Shown piece after piece: positions 15,487-24,439 of a DNA stretch of 45,334 nucleotides. The position numbers were made by a program, and so were the translations under genes. Below the pieces are notes generated by a model. The model made no database searches, had not been told where the DNA came from, and saw nothing but the letters and a program-made list of their open reading frames with translations. Every line of letters begins with the position of its first letter. The first letter of the stretch is position 1. This DNA comes from Bacteroidales bacterium (GTDB lineage: Bacteria > Bacteroidota > Bacteroidia > Bacteroidales > JAADJA01), in the NCBI GenBank assembly GCA_016933115.1, contig JAFGBL010000066.1:1-45334 (forward strand), read 5' to 3'.

Positions 15487-18123
15487 CTAATCAATTGACT
15501 GATTGATCGAAAAGTGGAATTGGCCTTTGTTGGCATCCGGCAAACCGGGAACATCGTTAAATCCATAACCCCAGTCGAGACCAAGAATACCGAACATGGG
15601 TAAATATACCCTAACTCCAAAACCTGCAGCTTTATAAACATTAAACGGATTAAATTCATCAAACTTCAACCAGGAATTACCCGCTTCCAGGAATGTTGCA
15701 ACGAAAATGGTGGCATTTGGATTAAGCGACAATGGATACCTGAGTTCCAGGGTATATTTATTGTAAATAGTTCCACCGGTATTTCTGCTTCTCCAGTAAT
15801 TGGGTGTAAGGGTTTCATTTCCGTATCCACGCATCCCTATAATTTCCCTTCCATCCAGGTTGTTGTATCCTGATAACCCGTCACCGCCAAGGTAGTATCT
15901 TTCAAATGGTGTAACCCCAAGACTGGAATTATAATCTCCTAAAAATCCGAATTTCGCCCTGGCCATCAACACCACTTTATTGCTTTTTTCAAGTGGCGTA
16001 AAATAAGCCGCCTGTATTCCCCATTTATGGTATTCGATCCATTTATATTTTTCATTGTCCGAAAGGTTTGAATAATCCCTATCGGAAAAAGATGAATAGG
16101 GCGGTGTGAGATCCAAAGAGACGGAAACCAGCGAACCGGATCGCGGATAGATGGGGAAGTCTATTGAATTTCTCGATAAAGTTATATTCCAGCTAAAATT
16201 ATTGTAATAACCGGTTCCTGTTCCAAAGGTGAAGATCTGGGTATAATTATCAAGGTCGTAACGCTGGAAATTGGCAGCAACATATAACTGGAAATAATCA
16301 TCGGGCCAGGTAAGTCTTTTTCCCAAACCAACAGTTATTCCATTGATGACAAACGATTGCCGGTCAGGGTCGTCTTTTTTCACACCGTTGGAATACAGGG
16401 AATGATAATAACTTACGCTTAAAGAAGTGGGTTTTTTACCACCGAGCCAGGGTTCGGTAAAACTGGCCGAATAGCTGATATATCCGCGCCCATAGGATTG
16501 AACCCTCAGGCTTAATTTCTGTCCGTCGCCGGTGGGAACCGGGTTCCAGTATTTAAAATTGGTTATATTGCGCAGTGAAAAATTATTGAATGACACACCC
16601 AGTGTTCCAATCACCCTGCCGTATCCCCAGCCTCCTGAAAGTTCAATCTGGTCGGAAGAAGTTTCTTCTACCTGGTATTCGATATCTACCGTTCCTTCAG
16701 CGGGATTGGGTTGAACATCCGGTGTAATGGTTTCGGGATTGAAATACCTCAACTGTGCAAGTTCCCTCGTAGTACGGATAATATCGGACCGGGAGAACAA
16801 CTGACCTGGCCGGGTCCTCAATTCACGGATAATGACGTGGTCGTTGGTTCTTGTATTGCCTTTTACAGAAACATTGCTGATGGTTGCCTGTTTGCCTTCA
16901 TAAATGCGTATTTCCAGATCAATGGAATCATTCTCTACCCGCACTTCTACCGGATTTGCCTGGAAAAACAGGTATCCTTCGTTCATATACAGTGAACTCA
17001 CATCATCTTCCGATTGGTTGAATGTGAGATTGGAATTCAGAAGCTCCCAGTTGTAAACATCTCCCTTTTTAATCCTCAATACCCGGGTCAGGAATTCATC
17101 GGTATATTTCGTATTACCCACCCAGGAAATATCCCCGAAATAATATCGGTCGCCTTCATAAATATTCAGATCGATCCCCACGGTTTTATCTGGATTCCTG
17201 TAAATGGAATCACTTACGATTTTAGCATCCCGGTAACCATTCGCATTATATTTGTTTATGAGGTTAACCAGGTCTTCATCATATTTATCCTTGATATACT
17301 TGGAGGATTTGAAAATCCTCAATTTGATATTCTCGTTTATATAATCGCGCGTTCCTTCCACCATATCGTCAAAACGAAAAGTTACGGCATTTTTCACCAG
17401 GCCAAAAATCAGTTTCTCCAGGTTATTAAATGGCTGTAAGGATCCTTTTTCCTTGGTTTCCTTCAGAAACTTTTTAACCTTTTGGTCATCAAATGTCTCG
17501 TTTCCATGAACATTGATCGACTGGATTTTTACCCGTTCGTTCTTTTTAATGTCGATCACCAGCCGAACATGGTTGGTTCGTAAGCTATCGGTAACCTGGT
17601 CAATTTTAATTTCGGCGTCAAGATAACCTTTGTCGTTATAATAGTTATAAATTTTATTTTGGGTTCGAATTAAAAGGTTATCGGTCACAACATCACCGCT
17701 CGACAGCTTAATTTCGTCACGGATATTGTCCGCCTCCGATTTTTTGATACCTGTAAATGTAAAGGATGACATCCGGGGCCTTTCGGCAAGGTCAATGTTG
17801 AGAAAAATGAGATTATCCTGAACACCGGTTGCCGTGATCTTTACATTTTCAAAAAGCCCCTGGTTCCAAAGATTTTTAATAGACCTGGAAATTTCTTCAC
17901 CCGGAACGCTGATAATATCACCCACCGATAAACCGGAAAGTGTTATTAAAACACTGTTGTCGAGGTATTTTACGCCGGTGACGGTAATCCCTCCGATTTC
18001 GTACTTCTTAGGATTTGTATAATCGAGTTCAAGTTCCTCACCCAGGTCAATTTGTCCTTGTGCCCGGAAAGCAAACAATCCGGTCATTAAAACTCCTATT
18101 AAAGCTATATACCTTATCTTCAT
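15487..18123 (-). CDS. bamA: Outer membrane protein assembly factor BamA
   Basis: 878 aa Omp85 protein, the core of the BAM machine that folds and inserts beta-barrel proteins into the outer membrane. A signal peptide (MKIRYIALIGVLMTGLFAFRAQG) is followed by about five POTRA domains (roughly 40-480). The first starts YEIGGITVTGVKYLDNSVL and the last contains ISNVSVKGNTRTNDHVIIRELRTRPG. The barrel from about 490 has SGGWGYGRVIGTLGVSFNNFS and, near the end, the loop-6 type motif TGGTIYNKYTLELRYPL. It ends with a hydrophobic/aromatic strand, FHFSINQSID. The start overlaps the uppS stop by 4 bp. Full length, with no anomaly. Confidence 0.96.
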   Translation of the reverse strand: MKIRYIALIGVLMTGLFAFRAQGQIDLGEELELDYTNPKKYEIGGITVTGVKYLDNSVLITLSGLSVGDIISVPGEEISRSIKNLWNQGLFENVKITATGVQDNLIFLNIDLAERPRMSSFTFTGIKKSEADNIRDEIKLSSGDVVTDNLLIRTQNKIYNYYNDKGYLDAEIKIDQVTDSLRTNHVRLVIDIKKNERVKIQSINVHGNETFDDQKVKKFLKETKEKGSLQPFNNLEKLIFGLVKNAVTFRFDDMVEGTRDYINENIKLRIFKSSKYIKDKYDEDLVNLINKYNANGYRDAKIVSDSIYRNPDKTVGIDLNIYEGDRYYFGDISWVGNTKYTDEFLTRVLRIKKGDVYNWELLNSNLTFNQSEDDVSSLYMNEGYLFFQANPVEVRVENDSIDLEIRIYEGKQATISNVSVKGNTRTNDHVIIRELRTRPGQLFSRSDIIRTTRELAQLRYFNPETITPDVQPNPAEGTVDIEYQVEETSSDQIELSGGWGYGRVIGTLGVSFNNFSLRNITNFKYWNPVPTGDGQKLSLRVQSYGRGYISYSASFTEPWLGGKKPTSLSVSYYHSLYSNGVKKDDPDRQSFVINGITVGLGKRLTWPDDYFQLYVAANFQRYDLDNYTQIFTFGTGTGYYNNFSWNITLSRNSIDFPIYPRSGSLVSVSLDLTPPYSSFSDRDYSNLSDNEKYKWIEYHKWGIQAAYFTPLEKSNKVVLMARAKFGFLGDYNSSLGVTPFERYYLGGDGLSGYNNLDGREIIGMRGYGNETLTPNYWRSRNTGGTIYNKYTLELRYPLSLNPNATIFVATFLEAGNSWLKFDEFNPFNVYKAAGFGVRVYLPMFGILGLDWGYGFNDVPGLPDANKGQFHFSINQSID

Positions 18124-18866
18124 CTGATAACCTGTTCACTCGTTTTACCAAATCTTCTTTCTCTTTTCTGAAAATCAACAATTGCTTCGTAAAGGTCTTC
18201 TTTCCTGAAATCGGGCCATAGCTTGGGTGTAAAATATAATTCGGAATAAGCGATTTGCCAAAGTAAATAATTGCTGATCCTGTACTCGCCGCTTGTTCTG
18301 ATCAATAATTCAGGATCAGGGAAATTGCGGGTAATAAGGTACGACTCAAACAATTTTTGGTCAATGGTATTTGGGTCCAGTTTATTTTCGTTTACAGCCA
18401 GGGCAATTTTCCGTGCAGCCTGTGTGATTTCCCACCTCGAGCTGTAGCTCAAAGCCAGGATCATCGACATTCTTTTATGATCACTGGTTTCCTTTATTGC
18501 ATCATTCAGTTCCCTGTAGGTCACATCGGGCAATGAATCCAGGTCGCCAATGGCAAGCAGTCGGATGTCATTATCATGAAGTGTTTTGGTTTCTCTATGG
18601 ATCGTTTTTACCAGAAGTTTCATTAAAGCATTGACCTCCGACTGCGGACGGTTCCAGTTTTCGGTTGAAAAGGCATATAACGTTAGAAAACGGATACCGA
18701 TTTCAGCAGCTGCTTCTGCGGTTTCACGAACCGCCTTCACGCCATGGCTGTGGCCGAAAGTTCTCAGCTTTCCACGTTGTTTTGCCCACCTGCCGTTACC
18801 GTCCATTATGATAGCAATGTGCTTGGGGAGCCGATCCAGATCTATTTTATCCTTCCAGGTGGTCAT
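18120..18866 (-). CDS. uppS: Undecaprenyl diphosphate synthase (isoprenyl transferase)
   Basis: 248 aa cis-prenyltransferase that makes the C55 lipid carrier for peptidoglycan. Its product, after dephosphorylation, is the acceptor for MraY encoded later in the window. Motifs in order: IIMDGNGRWAKQRG (19-32, with catalytic D22), FGHSHGVKAV, TLYAFSTENWNRP (about 62-74), and RTSGEYRISNYLLWQIAYSE with the family-typical RxSG and YxE elements. It overlaps bamA by 4 bp and follows the DUF6089 gene by 19 bp, so all three are probably co-transcribed. Confidence 0.97.
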   Translation of the reverse strand: MTTWKDKIDLDRLPKHIAIIMDGNGRWAKQRGKLRTFGHSHGVKAVRETAEAAAEIGIRFLTLYAFSTENWNRPQSEVNALMKLLVKTIHRETKTLHDNDIRLLAIGDLDSLPDVTYRELNDAIKETSDHKRMSMILALSYSSRWEITQAARKIALAVNENKLDPNTIDQKLFESYLITRNFPDPELLIRTSGEYRISNYLLWQIAYSELYFTPKLWPDFRKEDLYEAIVDFQKRERRFGKTSEQVIR

Positions 18867-18885
18867 TCCTTATTCCGATCATATT

Positions 18886-19701
18886 TTAATTTTCCTGGAA
18901 CTCCGAACATTTGTTCCTGTTCTTCAGATTAACACTATATGTAATTGTAAGACCGGCGAATGAATACCAGTCTTTGGTTTTCGAATTTCCTCTTTGCATA
19001 TTGGGTTCGTGATTCAGGTTAGGATCCGAAAATTGCAGGTCGTTATATTCTTCGGTTCCCGGAACCAGATTCGAAGCCGATTGATAATATGTTGTACTTA
19101 CATCATCGATATAATCGCTAAATGTTTTTCGCATACCCCACTCGAAAGAGGCTGAAATTCTTTTGGAAAAACTGTATTTAAAGCCTATACCGAATGGGAT
19201 ACTCAGGTTAAAATAGGAATACTTTGGCCTGGCCTCGTACGGAACCAATTGAGAAGGATCATCCTGCCCTTCGGTAGATTTTTCCCTCAATTCAATGTTC
19301 CCGATTTTCGGGCGGTTATAAAGCAAGGCAAACCCCGCAAACAGGTATGGCGTATAATAATCCTTTAAACTGCCGGTATAATACTGCAAAAAATTGAATT
19401 CAAAAGTTCCACCCAGTTCCCAAATGCTCGATTTGAACCTCAGTGACCTTTCTTCGAAGAATTTTGATCTTTCATCATCACCGGTAATAACCCCTTTAAA
19501 ACCATTGATCCTGATTGCCCACCTGGAATTGATGTTATATCGTGCAACAGCCCCATATGCCAGGTTCGATTCAAGAAACGGGTAATCAGGGTTTAGATCA
19601 CCCATATAGAACGAAGTTCCGAAAAAACCTCCGATGTCCAACTGTGCATTGGCGCCAAAAGATATCATTACAAGCGAAAAGATAATGAGTAATTTTTTCA
19701 T
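18886..19701 (-). CDS. DUF6089-type outer-membrane beta-barrel protein
   Basis: 271 aa from the ATG at 19701 (MKKLLIIFSLVMISFGANAQ), a clear signal peptide; the upstream in-frame start of the track ORF would hide it. The mature protein opens LDIGGFFGTSFYMGDLNPDYP and alternates aromatic and polar residues as an outer-membrane barrel does. GIGFKYSFSKRISASFEWGMRKTFSDYIDDV near residue 185 matches the DUF6089 family as I recall it, which lies between nadK and uppS in many Bacteroidota. Its biochemical role is not known. Its neighbours suggest envelope assembly. Confidence 0.8.
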   Translation of the reverse strand: MKKLLIIFSLVMISFGANAQLDIGGFFGTSFYMGDLNPDYPFLESNLAYGAVARYNINSRWAIRINGFKGVITGDDERSKFFEERSLRFKSSIWELGGTFEFNFLQYYTGSLKDYYTPYLFAGFALLYNRPKIGNIELREKSTEGQDDPSQLVPYEARPKYSYFNLSIPFGIGFKYSFSKRISASFEWGMRKTFSDYIDDVSTTYYQSASNLVPGTEEYNDLQFSDPNLNHEPNMQRGNSKTKDWYSFAGLTITYSVNLKNRNKCSEFQEN

Positions 19702-19759
19702 AAATTGAGGCAAAAATAGTACATTTTTAGATTTATATCCTGTTTATGCCGACCCTCCA

Positions 19760-20638
19760 TTAATTCCTGATATCTAAACCCCATAACAATTTTTCACGAA
19801 TGGTTGTAAAATAATGTTCATCTTTTAATTGAATGAGGTTCACAAAGAAGTCCTCTCTGACAATTTTAAGCTCTGCACTTGATTCTACAGGCATTGACCT
19901 GGAATCGAGGCTCACAAAATAGTCCTTGATCCGACCTACCACTTTAATCCTGATTTCACTGCCGTCAGGGATAACGACAGGCCTTACGGTTAAATTGTGC
20001 GTGGCAATGGGGGTGATCACAAAATTCCGGCAATGCGGAAGAATGATTGGGCCTCCGTTGCTTAACGAGTAAGCCGTTGATCCGGTCGGTGTAGCAATGA
20101 TAAGGCCATCGGCCCAGTATGAATTCAAAAGCTCCCCATCCACATAGGCTTGTATCTTAATCATTGACAATGGTTCCTTTCGGTATACCGACAATTCGTT
20201 GAGTGCATAGTTTAAATTGCCGAACAATTTGTTGGGGGTATCTAACCGGAGTAAGGTTCTTCTATCAATTGTATAATTTTTTTTCATTACCTGTTCAATG
20301 GCCGATTCGATCCGATCCCTTGATACGGAAGACAAAAAGCCCATCCTGCCCAGGTTTATTCCCATGATAGGTATTCCAGAATCACGCACCAAGGTGATGG
20401 TGTCGAGTAAAGTACCATCGCCACCGATTGAAAACAAATAATCTGCATTGGATCTGATTTCGGTATGCTCCCTGAATGTCTTCGGTTCACCTGCAAATGA
20501 AATTTTATCCTTGATTTTCTGGTAAAAAGGCTCGTATACTAATAAAAAATGATTGAGTGACTGCAGTTTGTCGAAAAGGCTTTGAATAAGGTCTAAGTTT
20601 TCATCCTGAAGCGATTTACCAAAAATTGCAATATTCAT
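19760..20638 (-). CDS. nadK: NAD kinase
   Basis: 292 aa enzyme that phosphorylates NAD to NADP in the cytoplasm. GGDGTLLDT (72-80) is the catalytic/nucleotide motif. NELSVYRKEP comes next near residue 148. DGLIIATPTGSTAYSLSNGGPI (about 178-199) is the second hallmark. Length is normal. It is separated from the Omp85 gene upstream by 127 bp, which contains a short hairpin at 20656-20678, and its stop lies 58 bp before the DUF6089 start. It may head the nadK-DUF6089-uppS-bamA-ompH-ompH transcription unit. Confidence 0.96.
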   Translation of the reverse strand: MNIAIFGKSLQDENLDLIQSLFDKLQSLNHFLLVYEPFYQKIKDKISFAGEPKTFREHTEIRSNADYLFSIGGDGTLLDTITLVRDSGIPIMGINLGRMGFLSSVSRDRIESAIEQVMKKNYTIDRRTLLRLDTPNKLFGNLNYALNELSVYRKEPLSMIKIQAYVDGELLNSYWADGLIIATPTGSTAYSLSNGGPIILPHCRNFVITPIATHNLTVRPVVIPDGSEIRIKVVGRIKDYFVSLDSRSMPVESSAELKIVREDFFVNLIQLKDEHYFTTIREKLLWGLDIRN

Positions 20639-20655
20639 GCGGACTATATTTACTA

Positions 20656-20678
20656 CGCAACTACTGTTGTTTGTTGCG
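20656..20678. other. Short inverted repeat upstream of nadK
   Basis: CGCAAC (20656-20661) and GTTGCG (20673-20678) are perfect arms around an 11-nt loop, ending 18 bp before the nadK start codon. No T-run follows on the minus strand, so it is not a standard terminator. It could be an operator or a leader hairpin, or chance. Confidence 0.3.
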
Positions 20679-20765
20679 CAAGATTACAAAATAATTAACA
20701 ATTAATCAGTTATTTAACATTTATTAATAGAATCTTTACCTTGGTCACAAAATGCATAATAATTA

Positions 20766-22202
20766 CTATATAGAAGGCATAAAATGAATAAAGAACCCCG
20801 ATTCGCCCTTAATATTGAATGAATATTCGAACCGGATAACAAAATCGTAGTAACTCACAAAATCCAGTCCCAGCCCATAGCCCATCAGGTAGCGGTTCGC
20901 CAGCGGGTTTGTATCGATATCACGGTTATCGACCACATAACCCATATCCACATAAGCATTCAGATAAAAGGCATAGTAAAGCTTGCTGAATTTTTCAGTC
21001 GGGATGAAATTAAAATTAAGTACCCGGTTGGGTACAAGCTCAAACTTGAGGTTGTTTTTCCATAAGCCGTAATATTCACCATCAACCACATAATATTCAT
21101 AACCACGCACGAAGTCCCTTCCGTAACCCAATCCTTGTAAGTAAGTATAGGGCTGATGTTTCAGGGGAGCCATTTTCCCCGTCACACCTGTACCCCAGTA
21201 CCACCTGCCCTCGAGTTGAACAAATTGCCTGTAATTCGATTTGATATAAAAAGTATTTACGCTGGGTTCAAAAATGCCAAAACCCTTTTTTTCAACTTCA
21301 ATATCAAAATAATAACCGGTCATCGGGTACTGCTTGTAATCGCGGAAATCGCTCCTGAATTGGTAAAACAACGAAAAGTACTGGTTTACATTATCAGGCC
21401 CAAAATTATAATCGGGATTATAAAACAACACCGAATCGGTAACATGTTGGTTAAAATAGGCCAATTGCCAAAGGCTCAGATTGTGTATACTTTTCCTGAA
21501 ATAAGTTTCTGCTTTTGCAAAATACACCTTCTTAGGGTAATTATCTTCACTTTTGTAATAAACCTCCTTGTTGTCGATGGAATTATAGGCAATTTCATGG
21601 TTCTGGGCCCATCCTCCGGAAAATCCCAAACCCAGTGTCTGCTTCCTGTTGATGTATGGAATCTGGTAGGAAAGTTCGTATTTTTCGTCGTATCCAAACC
21701 GGGCGTAAACGACCAGCCTTTCCCTCCTGCCCCGGAAATTATTCCATGTGAGGAAAAATCCGTAATTGATCCGGCTCCAATCCTTTTTTTTGAGCCATGC
21801 ATTAAAATTACGATCGGCCAGTTCCAGGATGGGTACAGGCCAAATATACCAACGCTCGATGAACTCGAGGGTAACATCCAGGTAGCCGGGCTGTCCTTCT
21901 GCAGGAATGGAATCGTAGGTCACAAAATTGAATAGTGATGTATTGATCAGGTTTTTCCTGCTCTGCTGTAAATAATAGCCAATTTCGCTTACCGGAATGG
22001 TATCGTTTTCCTTAAACAGTATTTCACGCCTGATGATCCGCTCTTTGGTAATCTTGTTGCCGGTAAAAGTAATGTTCCTGATGATGACATCGCCGGTTTG
22101 CCGGGTTGAATCAGGCAAACTGCTCTTATTATTATTTTCAGGAGATTGTGAAAATAAAATAAAACCATCCAGCAGAAACAGCAGTACCAGCAAAAACCTC
22201 AT
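20766..22202 (-). CDS. Second Omp85-superfamily protein with one POTRA domain
   Basis: 478 aa. It has a signal peptide (MRFLLVLLFLLDGFILFSQ) and a single POTRA-like domain (about 36-115) starting DVIIRNITFTGNKITKERIIRREI. From about 125 a beta-barrel contains RINYGFFLTWNNFRGRRERLV, PYINRKQTLGLGFSGGW, and a loop with YLQGLGYGRDFVRGYEYYVVDGEYYGLWKNNLKFE that corresponds to the Omp85 loop-6 RGY motif. It ends in FFIHFMPSI. It is far shorter than BamA, so it is not a BAM core. It could transport or insert a specific client (TamA-like or FplA-like), but no client gene is evident. It begins 1 bp after the stop of the CBS gene, so the two are co-transcribed. Confidence 0.85.
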   Translation of the reverse strand: MRFLLVLLFLLDGFILFSQSPENNNKSSLPDSTRQTGDVIIRNITFTGNKITKERIIRREILFKENDTIPVSEIGYYLQQSRKNLINTSLFNFVTYDSIPAEGQPGYLDVTLEFIERWYIWPVPILELADRNFNAWLKKKDWSRINYGFFLTWNNFRGRRERLVVYARFGYDEKYELSYQIPYINRKQTLGLGFSGGWAQNHEIAYNSIDNKEVYYKSEDNYPKKVYFAKAETYFRKSIHNLSLWQLAYFNQHVTDSVLFYNPDYNFGPDNVNQYFSLFYQFRSDFRDYKQYPMTGYYFDIEVEKKGFGIFEPSVNTFYIKSNYRQFVQLEGRWYWGTGVTGKMAPLKHQPYTYLQGLGYGRDFVRGYEYYVVDGEYYGLWKNNLKFELVPNRVLNFNFIPTEKFSKLYYAFYLNAYVDMGYVVDNRDIDTNPLANRYLMGYGLGLDFVSYYDFVIRFEYSFNIKGESGFFIHFMPSI

Positions 22203-22203
22203 C

Positions 22204-22869
22204 CTAAATGTTCAGATAGTTCATCAATGCATTATACCGGTCGCGCAGATCGTCAAGCATTTGCAAATCCTCAGAGTAAGTTGCCTTGATGATATAATTA
22301 TACCTGTTAAACGTCTGTATAAGCGGCTGAATCTCCGTTTTATTTACTTTGAGCGTGACCTCCATTTTTGTTGAATCCTTTTCGAAAGCAACATACAAGC
22401 TCAAAATTTTGGCATCCTGCGACTCAACAATCTGAGCGATCTGAGATATTACGTAATCATTCTGATTAAGTTCCAGAACAATGATTCCGCCCGGAAGAGC
22501 CACTGCCGCATAGTCTCCAAGCCAACCCAACAACGAATCGGGGGTGATGCTGCCGAGGTAAATATTTTTTTCGCTAACCACAGGCAACACGGATATTTTA
22601 AGTTCAGCCATCACCCTTATCACCTCAAATACATGCTGGTAATCCTTTACGCTGGGGTTTTTCAGGGTGATCTTCTGGCCCCTGACCGGCTCATCCGGAT
22701 CAACCAGGTTAAAAATTTCGTCCTCCGAAAGCAGTCCGATGTATTTGTTTTGTTCCACCACCGGGATGAAATACAACTTGTTTTCATCCATATGGTACAG
22801 GTATTCCGAACCGGTATCCGCAGGTGAAAGCGGAACAACGGAAGGATTTATCAACTGTTTTGCAATCAT
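22204..22869 (-). CDS. CBS-pair domain protein
   Basis: 221 aa cytoplasmic protein. Two CBS motifs occupy about 1-60 (YFIPVVEQNKYIGLLSEDEIF) and 70-125 (ISVLPVVSEKNIYLGSITPDSLL). The rest (about 125-221) has an ACT-like pattern beginning GGIIVLELNQNDYVISQIAQIV. CBS pairs bind adenosyl ligands, and ACT domains bind small molecules, so a sensing role is likely, but the regulated partner is unknown. The gene runs into the single-POTRA Omp85 gene with a 1-bp gap and follows rsgA by 32 bp. Pairing of this CBS protein with nadK nearby is common in the phylum, from memory. Confidence 0.85.
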   Translation of the reverse strand: MIAKQLINPSVVPLSPADTGSEYLYHMDENKLYFIPVVEQNKYIGLLSEDEIFNLVDPDEPVRGQKITLKNPSVKDYQHVFEVIRVMAELKISVLPVVSEKNIYLGSITPDSLLGWLGDYAAVALPGGIIVLELNQNDYVISQIAQIVESQDAKILSLYVAFEKDSTKMEVTLKVNKTEIQPLIQTFNRYNYIIKATYSEDLQMLDDLRDRYNALMNYLNI

Positions 22870-22901
22870 ATTTTTAGTAACATTTTTTTTGCGTAATTAT
22901 T

Positions 22902-23843
22902 TTAATACCGGTAATCGCTTTCCGTTTCTTTCCAGTAATCGTCTTCGAGAATGCCCAGGTAATTTTCATAACGCGAGAAACTGATCTCCCCTGTTTCAAC
23001 AGCTTTTTTTATGGCGCAGCCGGGTTCATGCACATGGGTACAATTGCTGAACCGGCACTGATGCATCAGGTTGCGCATTTCGGGGAAGCGTTCGGATATC
23101 TCTTTGCGGTTGAAATCGGTGAGGCCGAATTCCTTGATTCCCGGTGTATCGATGATATATCCACCAAACGAAAGTGGGAGCATTTCAGCAAATGTGGTTG
23201 TATGCAGGCCCTTTTGATGGTATTCGGAAATTTCACGTGTTCTCAAATAGAGGCCGGGCTGAATGGCATTGATCAGCTCTGACTTACCCACTCCCGAATG
23301 GCCTGACAACAGCGTGATCTTATCCTTTAGGATTGCTTTTACCGCTTCCAGGTTCTCCTTCTTCAAAGCCGAAACCACAACGCACTTATATCCTGCATTT
23401 TCATAAATTCCGATCATGTCCTTGAGCCGATCAAATATTTTATTGTTATAAAGATCAAGCTTATTGAAAATGATGGTAGCCGGAATGTGGTAGGCTTCGG
23501 TTGTCACCAGGAAGCGGTCGATAAAACCGGTGGAAGTGCGCGGATGGGCCAGCGTAACAACAATGGCAGCCTGATCGATATTGGCCGCCAGGATGTGGGC
23601 CACCTTTGATAATTTGGTTGCCTTGCGAACGATGTAGTTCGAACGGGGTTGGATGTCGCTGATGAGCCCGATATTCCGTTCGTCGAGTATATCAAATGTC
23701 ACCCGGTCGCCAACCGCAAGAGGGTTGGTGGTTTTGATACCTCGAATCCGGAAACTGCCTTTCAGCTTACAGTTGAAAATTTCCCCATCGGAAGTCATCA
23801 CCTTCAACCAGCTGCCTGTGGATTTGATCACTGTTCCTTCCAC
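22902..23843 (-). CDS. rsgA: Small ribosomal subunit biogenesis GTPase RsgA
   Basis: 313 aa circularly permuted GTPase that acts in late 30S subunit maturation. An N-terminal OB fold (about 1-70) is followed by the permuted G motifs: NKLD (127-130) comes before GHSGVGKS (181-188), and DTPGIKEF is at 232-239. The C-terminal zinc finger uses C263, C268, H270 and C276 (CRFSNCTHVHEPGC). All key residues are present. It follows the small cupin gene by 16 bp. Confidence 0.97.
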   Translation of the reverse strand: MEGTVIKSTGSWLKVMTSDGEIFNCKLKGSFRIRGIKTTNPLAVGDRVTFDILDERNIGLISDIQPRSNYIVRKATKLSKVAHILAANIDQAAIVVTLAHPRTSTGFIDRFLVTTEAYHIPATIIFNKLDLYNNKIFDRLKDMIGIYENAGYKCVVVSALKKENLEAVKAILKDKITLLSGHSGVGKSELINAIQPGLYLRTREISEYHQKGLHTTTFAEMLPLSFGGYIIDTPGIKEFGLTDFNRKEISERFPEMRNLMHQCRFSNCTHVHEPGCAIKKAVETGEISFSRYENYLGILEDDYWKETESDYRY

Positions 23844-23859
23844 AATTTTAATTTTTCAT

Positions 23860-24129
23860 TCAGGGAAAATTGTAATATTTCCGGATTGGTTTTTTAATGT
23901 CCCACACACATTTCAAACCGGTTTTAAATGTAACAAAATCTCCCGGCATGATGGTGTAATTCCCTTCTGAGGTTTCTACTGTCACCTCCCCATCGATAAT
24001 GAGGCATTCCTCGTTGCCATCGTATTGCCAGTCGAATCGTGAAACCTCCTTTTCCCAGATGGGCCACGACCTGATGTCACGGGCGGCCACCTGTTCTTCG
24101 CTGAGTTTTTCAATTTTTACCTGTGCCAC
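23860..24129 (-). CDS. Small cupin (ureidoglycine aminohydrolase-type cupin fold)
   Basis: 89 aa single cupin domain. EECLIIDGEVTVETSEGNYTIMPGDFVTFKTGLKCVWDI (about 40-78) has the Cupin_3 (PF05899-like) pattern E-x-C-x-I-x-x-G-E-V and a GD turn. The two-histidine metal set of classical cupins is not visible: the first motif has E and C instead of histidines, so metal binding is uncertain. It lies upstream of rsgA on the same strand, with 16 bp between. Function unknown; the family includes many uncharacterised stand-alone members. Confidence 0.8.
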   Translation of the reverse strand: MAQVKIEKLSEEQVAARDIRSWPIWEKEVSRFDWQYDGNEECLIIDGEVTVETSEGNYTIMPGDFVTFKTGLKCVWDIKKPIRKYYNFP

Positions 24130-24203
24130 TTTTATTTGGTTTTTGTTTTTGTAAAAGTAGTGGTTTTTTTAGAAAGGTAGTACTGACTGAAGTTCGAAGT
24201 TAA

Positions 24204-24252
24204 GTTCTGGGTTCTGAGTTCTGAGTTCTGAGTTCTGGGTTCTGGGTTCTGG
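24204..24252. repeat. Heptamer tandem repeat (GTTCTGR)n
   Basis: Seven perfect-phase copies of a 7-bp unit: GTTCTGG, GTTCTGA x3, GTTCTGG x3. Only the last base varies (A or G). It is intergenic, downstream of nothing coding and upstream of the cupin start on the other strand. Such arrays expand or contract by slippage. There is no spacer structure, so it is not a CRISPR. Confidence 0.9.
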
Positions 24253-24439
24253 GTTTGTTCTTTCATAACAATGTCATCTTGAGCCTAGCGTAAGATCTTT
24301 TGAATAGGTGCTTAGAGATGCTTCGCATAACTCAGCAAGACAAAGAATTATGAGGAGGTGCAGACTACTTAAGCTTGAGCCACGTTTTAAAATAAATCTT
24401 ACAATTTGGTATGAAGGCCAGGGTTCAGTCCTTTAAATT

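Noticed and set aside
21156-21935. 259-aa plus-strand ORF inside the single-POTRA Omp85 gene
   Set aside because: Antisense to a well-supported gene and without recognisable domains.
24204-24252. Repeat array as a possible CRISPR
   Set aside because: Units are 7 bp, contiguous and without spacers; no cas gene in the window.
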